DNA of 51,660 nt from a virus. A program made the translations under genes and the position numbers. The notes under the pieces were generated by a model. It was given only the letters and a program-made list of their open reading frames with translations, searched no databases and was not told the origin of the DNA. Positions 8,384 to 15,505 of the stretch are shown piece after piece; the first letter of the stretch is position 1, and each line of letters starts with the position of its first letter. The stretch is from positions 1 through 51,660 of the IMG/VR virus record IMGVR_UViG_3300010354_000126. The stretch is one strand, 5' to 3'.

Positions 8384-8677
8384 TCAGTCTTTTAGATCCC
8401 CTTCTATAATCCTAATATTTTTGGCCAATTCCTTGTTGTCTCTGATTTTCCTTATAGCTCGCGTAAACTTTGACGGGTCATTGCCTTTAATAGAATTGAT
8501 AAGTCTACGTTCTAATTCATAGGACTGTTCGGGACTGAAATTTTCTTTGATTAGTTGTAGTAGGTTAATAGCCGATGTTATGACATGTCCTGCTCTGCTT
8601 TCTATAACTAATTCTGAATCTTTTTTGCCTGCTACTTCATTCAGTTCTTCTAAAAGACTTTTGGTTTTTTTATGCAC
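8384..8677 (-). CDS. Conserved small phage protein, GTG start
   Basis: A 97-residue helical protein. The stretch HVITSAINLLQLIKENFSP and then ELERRLINSIKGNDPSKFTR resembles a small conserved protein of aquatic T4-like phages with ELERRFxNSI and KFTRxxxK motifs, function unknown to me. I chose GTG 8677 because AAGGAATT lies about 9 bases upstream and a late-type box lies 19 bases upstream. The frame is also open to an ATG at 8767, but that start would place the late box and the divergent early promoter inside the gene. Confidence 0.72.
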   Translation of the reverse strand: MHKKTKSLLEELNEVAGKKDSELVIESRAGHVITSAINLLQLIKENFSPEQSYELERRLINSIKGNDPSKFTRAIRKIRDNKELAKNIRIIEGDLKD

Positions 8678-8696
8678 AATGGTAATTCCTTTGCAA

Positions 8697-8704
8697 TATT
8701 TATT
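8697..8704 (-). promoter_or_regulatory. Late promoter-like box AATAAATA
   Basis: It lies 19 bases before the GTG start at 8677 and supports that start choice. It is divergent from the sigma70-like promoter just to its right. Confidence 0.5.
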
Positions 8705-8714
8705 TGGTCTTTTG

Positions 8715-8743
8715 TTGAATTTAGAATTATTATCCTGTACAAT
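8715..8743 (+). promoter_or_regulatory. Sigma70-like early promoter
   Basis: TTGAAT (8715-8720) and TACAAT (8738-8743) are separated by 17 bases, a good match to a host vegetative promoter. Transcription would begin near 8750 and read into the plus-strand small-gene island that starts at 8811. Confidence 0.65.
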
Positions 8744-8810
8744 TGTGCAGTGCCACATAAATATCAATGAAGCACAGTTTTTTACTTACATACATATAGA
8801 GGATAATACA

Positions 8811-8981
8811 ATGTCAATTTCAACTATGATGCTCGCCATCCTTGAGCGCCTAGCTGAGATGTTTCCTAGGGACGGTTACCAATCACGTCTAGAAAAATAT
8901 CTCAGTACTAAAAGCATAACTGATGCTGCAACTCTTGACAATTATATCAAAGAGTTTGAATATCAATCCCATAAGGAATAA
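8811..8981 (+). CDS. DUF3563-like small protein
   Basis: A 56-residue protein beginning MSISTMMLAILERLAEMF and ending with YLSTKSITDAATLDNYIKEFEY. The pattern of a Tyr-Leu pair followed by a short acidic helix ending in a aromatic residue resembles DUF3563, a family of small proteins in proteobacteria whose function is unknown. AGAGGA lies 8 bases before ATG 8811. It is first in the plus-strand early island. The assignment to DUF3563 is by eye. Confidence 0.75.
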   Translation: MSISTMMLAILERLAEMFPRDGYQSRLEKYLSTKSITDAATLDNYIKEFEYQSHKE

Positions 8982-8986
8982 AAAAA

Positions 8987-9100
8987 ATGTTTTCATATAT
9001 AGCACTAGTTTTCCATAAAATTTATCTAGCACTAGAGTCAAGCGGTCGTGCCCGCGCTCGTAGATATCTCGTTAATCATAATCCAGGAGCATGGCAATGA
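8987..9100 (+). CDS. Micro-protein, 37 residues
   Basis: Starts at ATG 8987, with AAGGA overlapping the end of the previous gene 9 bases upstream. The sequence begins MFSYIALVFHKIYLALESS and continues with RARARRYL, a hydrophobic helix followed by an Arg-rich helix. Its ATG-spaced, ribosome-binding-site-bearing position between two other small genes and its four-base overlap with the next one (ATGA) support it as real. The basic amphipathic pattern might bind membranes or nucleic acid; function unknown. Confidence 0.65.
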   Translation: MFSYIALVFHKIYLALESSGRARARRYLVNHNPGAWQ

Positions 9101-9204
9101 CTACTTTAAAAATGTTATATTCAGTATGGTGTACTGGCCTACTGGCAGCACAACTTACACGCCTTGGACGTTGGCAAAGTGCTACAAAACTTATGAGCAA
9201 ATAA
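9097..9204 (+). CDS. Micro-protein, 35 residues
   Basis: Starts at ATG 9097, overlapping the stop of the previous gene by ATGA, with AGGAG 8 bases upstream. The sequence contains LLAAQLTRLGRWQSATKL, similar in style to the RARARRYL helix of the gene before it (aromatic and basic amphipathic helix). Function unknown. Confidence 0.62.
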   Translation: MTTLKMLYSVWCTGLLAAQLTRLGRWQSATKLMSK

Positions 9205-9205
9205 T

Positions 9206-9361
9206 ATGGAACCTACTTTAATTTTTACATTTAGTGTTTTAACTTTACTATGTGTGATTGTAGCCATAGATGAAATGCTAGAACACAAAAACTCATTAGG
9301 CGAAGAGTGGGATTTTACGAGAATAAATTTTAAGCCAGGGTCTATTGACAGAAATAAATAA
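9206..9361 (+). CDS. Small single-pass membrane protein
   Basis: A 51-residue protein with one membrane segment at about residues 4-21 (TLIFTFSVLTLLCVIVAI) and a charged tail (DEMLEHKNSLGEEWDF). It starts one base after the stop of the preceding gene, with a weak GAG element upstream. The second early promoter overlaps its 3' end. Such small early membrane proteins often modify host envelope functions in phages, but nothing here defines a target. Confidence 0.62.
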   Translation: MEPTLIFTFSVLTLLCVIVAIDEMLEHKNSLGEEWDFTRINFKPGSIDRNK

Positions 9362-9372
9362 TCATGTATAAT
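9345..9372 (+). promoter_or_regulatory. Consensus sigma70 promoter
   Basis: TTGACA (9345-9350) and TATAAT (9367-9372) with a 16-base spacer: both hexamers are perfect. Transcription would start near 9380, directly ahead of the gene at 9394. It lies partly inside the end of the preceding gene. Confidence 0.8.
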
Positions 9373-9393
9373 AATACACACAGGGAGACAGTT

Positions 9394-9684
9394 ATGTTTA
9401 ATCAACCTTTACTATTCATTGATAGTGTGCAAAATGCCAAGAGGCAATTCGTAGAAAAATATGTGCGTCATCCAGATGTCAAAGCGGACATGATTATCTA
9501 TATTGATGCACAGAGTAAATTTTTGCATAGTGCCTTAGAAGCTACAAGCAATATTATTTCAACTTGTGGCAGAGAAATATTACATACAAAAGTAGAAAAA
9601 TTAGTCAATCCTTTTAGCATTGACTGGTTCAAGGCCAGTTGGGATGCCTGGGCTACACAGAGTCGTGCAGCACAAAAAACCTAA
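9394..9684 (+). CDS. Early protein, possibly phasin-like
   Basis: A 96-residue helical protein. I chose ATG 9394 because AGGGAG lies 6 bases upstream; an in-frame ATG at 9364 would lie inside the promoter. The pattern FIDSVQNAKRQFVEKYV, YIDAQSKFLHSALEATSN and the C-terminal NPFSIDWFKASWDAWATQ is reminiscent of phasin-type amphipathic helical proteins that coat polyhydroxyalkanoate granules, but the match is weak. It is the first gene behind the strongest early promoter, so it should be made early and in quantity. Confidence 0.72.
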   Translation: MFNQPLLFIDSVQNAKRQFVEKYVRHPDVKADMIIYIDAQSKFLHSALEATSNIISTCGREILHTKVEKLVNPFSIDWFKASWDAWATQSRAAQKT

Positions 9685-9719
9685 CATATACGACATACAC
9701 ATACACGAAAGGAGAAATT

Positions 9720-10004
9720 ATGTCTAACAATCAACGTATTATACCAGAAGTTAAGTTACCTGAAGTAAAATTTAATAAAAATGGTTATGAAATTCGTACA
9801 GATATTCTACACATGGCCAAAGATATGGTCCAAGCTGAGTATACCTACAAGTGGCAAGGTTGGGAAATGTCAACCAAGCGTGATGATAAAACCGGACAGA
9901 TCGTCAACACTGTTGGTATGCCAGAATTCCCTGGACTAGATAAAGTTTTAGAAACTGCACAAAAAATGTATGATTTTGTAAATGCAGCTAACGGACGCAA
10001 ATAA
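9720..10004 (+). CDS. Early protein of unknown function
   Basis: A 94-residue protein with a strong AAAGGAG ribosome binding site before ATG 9720. It holds FNKNGYEIRTDIL and TYKWQGWEMSTKRDDKTG, then PGLDKVLETAQKMYDFV, suggesting a mixed beta and helical small domain. It lies 35 bases after the possibly phasin-like gene, is probably co-transcribed with it and is followed by the terminator. The MAKDMVQAEYTYK segment and the preceding gene suggest a paired function, but I do not recognise the family. Confidence 0.75.
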   Translation: MSNNQRIIPEVKLPEVKFNKNGYEIRTDILHMAKDMVQAEYTYKWQGWEMSTKRDDKTGQIVNTVGMPEFPGLDKVLETAQKMYDFVNAANGRK

Positions 10005-10031
10005 TAACATTTAAGGCTTAGCCTACTTAGA

Positions 10032-10058
10032 ACCCCGACCTAGTTCGGGGTTTTTTTT
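10032..10058 (+). terminator. Rho-independent terminator of the early island
   Basis: ACCCCGA (10032-10038) and TCGGGGT (10045-10051) form a GC-rich stem with a six-base loop, followed by eight T on the plus strand. It ends the plus-strand genes just before the convergent minus-strand stop at 10060. The minus strand has no T-run here. Confidence 0.88.
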
Positions 10059-10059
10059 A

Positions 10060-10464
10060 TTAAACAACGTAAGGTTTAGCTTTGAGGAATTGCGGATACT
10101 TTTTGTTAAATTCACGCATGATAACACCCGCCATGGCATTAGCTTCGTTCTCTATAGGACTACCTGTGTCTCCACTGTGTGCGTCTAATTTGTTTTCAGT
10201 ATCCTGTTTGAAATGAACTAGCTCATGGGCCAGTGTTCGCAGTATGTCATTAGGGTGTCTATTGGTTACAATAAGTTCTATCTGTTTAAGATCATTTATG
10301 TATCGGCCAGAAGTAGGCTGCTGGTCTTCTATACTATGGGTTTTTAATTTAATATCGGGAAACTCAGACAGAGATAGTTTTTCAAATACAAAGGGAATAA
10401 ATTTCTCTATGATTTCTCCAAACGAATCTGCCTGATTTTCTCGTAGTATGTCACGAATCTTCAT
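10060..10464 (-). CDS. Putative zinc metallopeptidase (HExxH)
   Basis: A 134-residue protein with HELVH (H80, E81, H84) inside TLAHELVHFKQD, the zincin motif; a likely third ligand is in PIENEANAMAG (E105 or E107). The arrangement resembles small phage SprT- or M48-like metallopeptidase domains. It may process a virion or host protein; the substrate is unknown. The N terminus MKIRDILREN resembles the start tag of other small proteins here. The late-type box lies only 5 bases before the ATG, with no ribosome binding site. It follows the polyprotein gene by 12 bases. Confidence 0.8.
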   Translation of the reverse strand: MKIRDILRENQADSFGEIIEKFIPFVFEKLSLSEFPDIKLKTHSIEDQQPTSGRYINDLKQIELIVTNRHPNDILRTLAHELVHFKQDTENKLDAHSGDTGSPIENEANAMAGVIMREFNKKYPQFLKAKPYVV

Positions 10465-10469
10465 GACAG

Positions 10470-10477
10470 TATTTAGT
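10470..10477 (-). promoter_or_regulatory. Late-type box ACTAAATA abutting the start codon
   Basis: The box is followed after only CTGTC by the ATG at 10464, and it follows directly on the TAA stop of the polyprotein gene. If used as in T4, transcription would begin at or near the start codon. Confidence 0.4.
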
Positions 10478-13400
10478 TAGGATTTCCTTGTAAAATGAAA
10501 GTCAGCATCGATGAGATTATTAATTCTGGGTAAAACAGAACTTACTACGCTAAACCCTATAGAATCCATGAAGGCAAAAACGTCGGAGCTTAAGGGAGCC
10601 CCTATATTGTATTCCTTGAACTGTATTGATAAAAATACATCTCTACAATTTTCTAATACATCTTTTGCACCTTCAAGAATGTCTATTTCACTGCCCTGCA
10701 CATCCATAACGATCATATCTGGCCTAGGAAATGATCTTCGATCTACCACTTCTTTTAGAGTTGTTGTTTCCATATTCCTAGCATGATCTTCTGAAAATAA
10801 AAATTCAGCATTAGGATTAATTGCAGGATTTTCTCTGTAGTAACTGTTACCTGATGATGCAAAACCGTTCTTATAAAATTTCACAGTTTTTTGACTATCA
10901 CTTAAGACATCTATATGGTAATCTATATTTTGTTCTTGATATAAAAAATCGTGTTCTTGACTGGCATCAAATGCAATGATCTTGCTGTCAGGCCATATGC
11001 TTCTTAAAATTTTTGTCCAATGTAGATTACCAGCACCTATATCGTAGATAACTTTGGGATTGATATTGTCATTTTTTTTGAAATCTAATAGATACGAATT
11101 ATATTCGGCCGGTAGTCCGTCTTGTTCATGTCGTTCTCTTATATGTTTTTTAAGTTCTGTTTCAGGAGGTTTTTTTTCGAAGTGTTGATCTTCTACCCTA
11201 TATGTATAAGAGCCAATATGGTCACAAAGTATAGAAGTGTCAGCCCAAATCCTATGACCTCGTTTTTGTGCTTCTTGGCAAAACCATGTATCTTCACTAA
11301 CAGTGCTTCCATGATCCAAGGAGCTCTTATACTCAAACCAAGGATATTGAGTAGATGTAAACACTTCACGTTTTATCAGTACACAACCGAATCCACAGGT
11401 GTCTACTTCTACAAGTCCGCGTCCTTTGAGGTCTTCGTAGGGCACATGAAACACTCCACCATATTGATTTTTGCGCATGACTTCCACAGTGTGCGTTCCT
11501 GGTATACGCTGTATGTATAGAGCGCTGACCATGTCCTTGTCATGTGCTAGCAGCCTTTGCAGGGTATCAGAAGGAAATGCAATATCACTGTCTACACTGA
11601 ATAGGTAGTCCCAACCACCAGAGACAACCCAATGACCTATAAGATTGCGGACTTGTTCAACTTGATATCCGTAGAAATATTGAAATGTGGTTTCATAACC
11701 ATCTGGTATGACTAGATCATAGATTGCCTTAAATGTTTCAACTTCTATGCCAACTCTATTAGGTATGGCTATTAGAATACGTTTTTTGGTTTTTTGCACT
11801 TGTACTATTTCTGTCATTTTTACTTCTGCCTTTTTAGGTATATGTACTATATTATCTTGAGTTTGATTGAGAATCTGATCAGCAGTGATATTTTGTTCTA
11901 CACCGTTTACCTTGTAATCATTTAATGGATTTCTGTCGTTGTATGAACAGGTTAAATCTGAATTTACTGCTACTCTGCTTGGATCACAATTTTCAAGAGG
12001 TAGATAAAAAGTAGAATTATCTCCGCCTGCTTTGAACCAATTTCCTGCATGATCTTTGAATTTAGATTCAGGAATGTCTTTGATTAACTTGGCCTTCATG
12101 GTTCTAAGATGCGTATAGGGCATGCGCCAATTAAACATGTATTGTCTATAGGATTTGGAATTTTTTACATCTGGTGGATAAGGTTGACTGATCAAAGGAA
12201 TACTATCCACTTCACTCCAACAACTACCGTAGATAAAATCGCTGTGTTTATGTAGTTCATTGTAGTAGGTAAAAATATCATATTGCGCCATCAGGCAATC
12301 ATCACCGTCCAATAAAACCACAATGTCATTGTCCTTGAGATTCAAGGATTTAATTGTGGTAATTTGATTGGCAACTGCACTGCCATTCCTAGTCGTATTT
12401 TTTATGAGATGAAATTTAGATTTTATATCTTCAGGAAGTTGATCTATATAGTTTTTAGCAGCATCATATGATCCGTCATCAGATGCATCATCTATAAGAT
12501 AGTGCGCATAATTATCATAATCCTGTGCTGCCACGCTGGCTATACATCTACCTATATAGTCTTTGCAGTTCCAAAATGGAGATATGATCACAAACTTACT
12601 CTCATCAGAAATACGGGGAGCTCTAGTTAATTCTAATCCCTGTGTTCTTCTATCGAAAATCTTGTTATAGATGCTGGTAAAATAACTGTTAAGTTGGTAC
12701 TCGTATCTAGTTAAATGAAGCCCTAGATTATGATATATCCTATGCTTCCATTGCAGTGCTGTGACATCCCACCCTGCTAGGTGTTTAATATGTTCAAGAG
12801 CATCTTGTCTACGTCTAAGTTCTTTTGGATTACTAGCTGCTTCTACTACAAGATCTACAAATTTATTGATCTGCTGTTCAAAGTTAATATTAGGAAATAG
12901 ATAATTTGGTGAAATCGCATAATCTATCATCCAACTTTGATTAGTAGCAGTTTCTTCTAGAGCGCCAAATCTGCAGGTGATTAGAGGAGTATTAGCATAG
13001 AGACTTTCTAGTGTGCTGATACCATATGTCTCGGGCATTTGCGCAGGATATATGAAAAAACTGGATTCAGCGCAGACATCGGCTACAGCCTTTTGTGTAA
13101 TTACTCCTAGAAATTCAATTGAAGGGTCGTCGCGGCTGGTACCTACAATAGCGTTGAAACGTCCTTCTTGATCATGAACTTCTCCAAACGCACTGCCAAG
13201 TTTATAAAACCCGCCAATGACCTTGAGTTTAGCTTCCGGTAGTCTAGCTTTTACTCTGGGCCATACATGATGTAGTAGGGGTTCTAACCCCTTGCTCATA
13301 TTGGCATTAAAAACAAATTGATGGGGATTCTTTTTGTCTAGATCTACTTTGTCAAAATATTTTGTTATACCATTTCTAGTGATCCACATATGTGGTCTAA

Positions 13401-15264
13401 GCACTTCGTAATTTCTAAGATTACCATGATCACAGTTCATCACATACTGTGTATGAAAATCGCTGAGACACCAAATCTCATGAATTGATCCGTTTACTAC
13501 AAGATGTTCTAGATGTTCATCTCCCCAGCTGAATGTGTCATGCATCCAAAATACTTTTAGTTTGGCCTGATCACGTATTCGTTTGAATGTCTTGTAGTTA
13601 AAATCTCTCACTGTGGACATGGCTATGTTATAGTCCTTTTCAGTGATAAAAGGCATGATAGTGCGTGAACCTATCATTACGTCTACCTGATAGTCATCCT
13701 GTGACAGTTCAGCTATAGGTCTATAACTAACACCGTCATAGACTCCCGGACGAGCGTCATCTTCATTACAGGCATTGAAAACAGTGACCTTGAAACCTAT
13801 TTTGACAAGTTCTTTGGCCACAAGTATTATAGCGCTTTCACTGCCGCCTAGACCTCTATGATTTAGTGTGTCACCATCATAGGCCATGCCCTGTATGTCA
13901 ATGAATGCTATGTGTAGATTGAAGTTCGAAAGGCTAGGTTTGGTAGTTATATTGTGTACAATTATCTCATCAGGATTGATTGTGCGACGGCCGAATACCT
14001 TATGCACTCTATAGTTAATCCAACTCACTTTGGCCAATTCGTTTTCAGTTAGTTGATGTCCTAGTTTAAAATAGAAATGCTGTTTCCATTGCAGCGCCAC
14101 AGTGTCCCAGGTACTGACATCTTTGGCAGCATTACAGGCATATTTTTTCTGTTGATGTAGATAAGGATTATGATAGACTTCTAGAACCTTATTGGTGAAA
14201 ATTTTACACTGCTTAATGGTATCAATCTTATTAAACAGAGTATTAGGTTCTACTGCATAGTCAATCATGTAACTGGCCATTTCTGTGGCAGTTTCTTCCA
14301 TGGCACCGAACCTGGTGCCAATAACTGGTGTATTGTAGTTGATAGATTCTAGCGTACTAATACCGCTGGTTTCAGGAAAAGCACCTGGATATATGGTAAA
14401 ATTAGCCTTGGCCAATATTTCTGCTATCTGCGGTTGTGGAATAATACCAGTAAACTCTACAGAAGGATCATCCTTGTATTGTTCTTGAAATCTCAGCAGT
14501 GTCTTTCCCTGTTCATTGATAGGTTCGTTAGGGAACTGATAGTATCCACCTATGATTTTCAAACGAGCTTGTGGTAGTTCTTGCTTGATCCTTGGCCAAA
14601 TACGTTCTAGTAGAGGAACCATGCCTTTGGTCACACTGGCATTATAGACAAAAAGATTAGGATCTTTTTCTTTGACATCAACCCAATCAATCCATCTATT
14701 AATGGCATTTCTAGTTAAAAATGTTTTATTTTTAAGAACTTCGAAGTTACGTCTCGGACCGTGTGAACTATTGAGCGTGTAAGAAAGATGCCAGTCACTG
14801 AGCACGAACAATTCGTCTATGTACTTTTCTACGACCAATTGTTCTAGTATATGATCTCCCCAACAAAAGGAATCTTGTAGCCACAAAATTTTAAGCACAT
14901 GAGGTTTTTGAATTTGTGCAAATGTGTGGACATCGTGGTCTCTAGGGGGAGGTTGTTTAACTTGATCGTATAAGTGAGGAGGCGTAAAAGGCACTACTGT
15001 TCTTTGACTAATGGCAATGTCAAAATTGTAATCTTTCTCTAGTAAACGTGAAATAAGACAGTATTCTACTCCATCATAGATACCTTCACTGGCTCCTTCT
15101 TTGTTGTTATCACCGAAAACAGTGACATCAAAGCCAATTTTAGCCAGCTCTCGTGCTATACTTATAATACTGCTTTCACTACCGCCTATGCCTTTTTTAG
15201 TAAGAGTCGTACCATCATATGGTAACCCTATCACATCAACAATTGCAATTTTGAGTTTTTTCAT
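10477..15264 (-). CDS. Five-domain glycosyltransferase / FkbM methyltransferase polyprotein
   Basis: A 1595-residue cytoplasmic-type protein with no signal peptide. Domains in order: GT4-like GT-B at about 1-440 (KKGIGGSES; PETSGISTLE near 297-306), a second diverged GT4-like copy at about 450-880 (RGLGGSES; PETYGISTLE), a GT2-like GT-A domain at about 888-1130 with the LLDGDD metal motif near 984-989, another GT-A domain at about 1160-1360 with VDSD near 1224-1227 and CGFGC, and an FkbM-type methyltransferase at about 1400-1595 (IYDIGAG; MDVQGSEIDILEGA). It could build and methylate a glycan on virion proteins or the host envelope; acceptor and sugars are unknown. Start ATG 15264 has AAGGA upstream. 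Such fusions normally occur as separate genes. It faces the fibre genes, which makes fibre glycosylation an attractive but unproven role. Confidence 0.9.
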   Translation of the reverse strand: MKKLKIAIVDVIGLPYDGTTLTKKGIGGSESSIISIARELAKIGFDVTVFGDNNKEGASEGIYDGVEYCLISRLLEKDYNFDIAISQRTVVPFTPPHLYDQVKQPPPRDHDVHTFAQIQKPHVLKILWLQDSFCWGDHILEQLVVEKYIDELFVLSDWHLSYTLNSSHGPRRNFEVLKNKTFLTRNAINRWIDWVDVKEKDPNLFVYNASVTKGMVPLLERIWPRIKQELPQARLKIIGGYYQFPNEPINEQGKTLLRFQEQYKDDPSVEFTGIIPQPQIAEILAKANFTIYPGAFPETSGISTLESINYNTPVIGTRFGAMEETATEMASYMIDYAVEPNTLFNKIDTIKQCKIFTNKVLEVYHNPYLHQQKKYACNAAKDVSTWDTVALQWKQHFYFKLGHQLTENELAKVSWINYRVHKVFGRRTINPDEIIVHNITTKPSLSNFNLHIAFIDIQGMAYDGDTLNHRGLGGSESAIILVAKELVKIGFKVTVFNACNEDDARPGVYDGVSYRPIAELSQDDYQVDVMIGSRTIMPFITEKDYNIAMSTVRDFNYKTFKRIRDQAKLKVFWMHDTFSWGDEHLEHLVVNGSIHEIWCLSDFHTQYVMNCDHGNLRNYEVLRPHMWITRNGITKYFDKVDLDKKNPHQFVFNANMSKGLEPLLHHVWPRVKARLPEAKLKVIGGFYKLGSAFGEVHDQEGRFNAIVGTSRDDPSIEFLGVITQKAVADVCAESSFFIYPAQMPETYGISTLESLYANTPLITCRFGALEETATNQSWMIDYAISPNYLFPNINFEQQINKFVDLVVEAASNPKELRRRQDALEHIKHLAGWDVTALQWKHRIYHNLGLHLTRYEYQLNSYFTSIYNKIFDRRTQGLELTRAPRISDESKFVIISPFWNCKDYIGRCIASVAAQDYDNYAHYLIDDASDDGSYDAAKNYIDQLPEDIKSKFHLIKNTTRNGSAVANQITTIKSLNLKDNDIVVLLDGDDCLMAQYDIFTYYNELHKHSDFIYGSCWSEVDSIPLISQPYPPDVKNSKSYRQYMFNWRMPYTHLRTMKAKLIKDIPESKFKDHAGNWFKAGGDNSTFYLPLENCDPSRVAVNSDLTCSYNDRNPLNDYKVNGVEQNITADQILNQTQDNIVHIPKKAEVKMTEIVQVQKTKKRILIAIPNRVGIEVETFKAIYDLVIPDGYETTFQYFYGYQVEQVRNLIGHWVVSGGWDYLFSVDSDIAFPSDTLQRLLAHDKDMVSALYIQRIPGTHTVEVMRKNQYGGVFHVPYEDLKGRGLVEVDTCGFGCVLIKREVFTSTQYPWFEYKSSLDHGSTVSEDTWFCQEAQKRGHRIWADTSILCDHIGSYTYRVEDQHFEKKPPETELKKHIRERHEQDGLPAEYNSYLLDFKKNDNINPKVIYDIGAGNLHWTKILRSIWPDSKIIAFDASQEHDFLYQEQNIDYHIDVLSDSQKTVKFYKNGFASSGNSYYRENPAINPNAEFLFSEDHARNMETTTLKEVVDRRSFPRPDMIVMDVQGSEIDILEGAKDVLENCRDVFLSIQFKEYNIGAPLSSDVFAFMDSIGFSVVSSVLPRINNLIDADFHFTRKS

Positions 15265-15278
15265 AGTATCCTTACTTA

Positions 15279-15300
15279 TCTACGCATATTATAACGTAGA
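15279..15300 (-). promoter_or_regulatory. Sigma70-like -10 with dyad symmetry before the polyprotein
   Basis: TATAAT occupies 15288-15293 on the minus strand, with a poor TTGTAT -35 at 17 bases upstream. TCTACG and CGTAGA arms (15279-15284 and 15295-15300) flank it with a 10-base spacer. The leader to ATG 15264 would be about 17 bases with an AAGGA site. Unlike the fibre genes, no TAAATA box is seen here. Confidence 0.4.
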
Positions 15301-15319
15301 CAAAATTAGAATACAAGAG

Positions 15320-15505
15320 TCAAGCGTAGAAAAATATGAACCAGGCCATGATCCAAAATAGGCCGAGAGCTAGGTATGGATTAACAAGTAAGGCCAAAGC
15401 TATAAAAAACACCAGCCATGTAAAATGATATAAATGAAAAAACCAAGGTATGTTAATTACACCAAGAAGTTTTTGCTTCACCGAAATATTCACGGGCATA
15501 TCCAT
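15320..15505 (-). CDS. Small hydrophobic membrane protein
   Basis: A 61-residue protein whose second half (FTWLVFFIALALL, then LALGLFWIMAWFIFF) contains one long or two short membrane segments; the middle FFHLYHF is also hydrophobic. It overlaps the end of the nuclease gene by 53 bases in another frame. No ribosome binding site is seen before ATG 15505, and a shorter form from a later start is possible. Hydrophobicity across the whole frame argues for a real gene, perhaps a membrane or lysis-associated protein. Confidence 0.5.
   Translation of the reverse strand: MDMPVNISVKQKLLGVINIPWFFHLYHFTWLVFFIALALLVNPYLALGLFWIMAWFIFFYA

Noticed and set aside
8756-8763. CATAAATA on the plus strand before the early island
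   Set aside because: It matches the late core but is in front of an apparent early operon, where the sigma70-like promoter just upstream is a better explanation. It may be chance in AT-rich DNA.
8384-8767. Longer form of the 8384 gene from an ATG at 8767
   Set aside because: The added N terminus would contain the late box and overlap the divergent early promoter; GTG 8677 has a ribosome binding site and fits the conserved part better.
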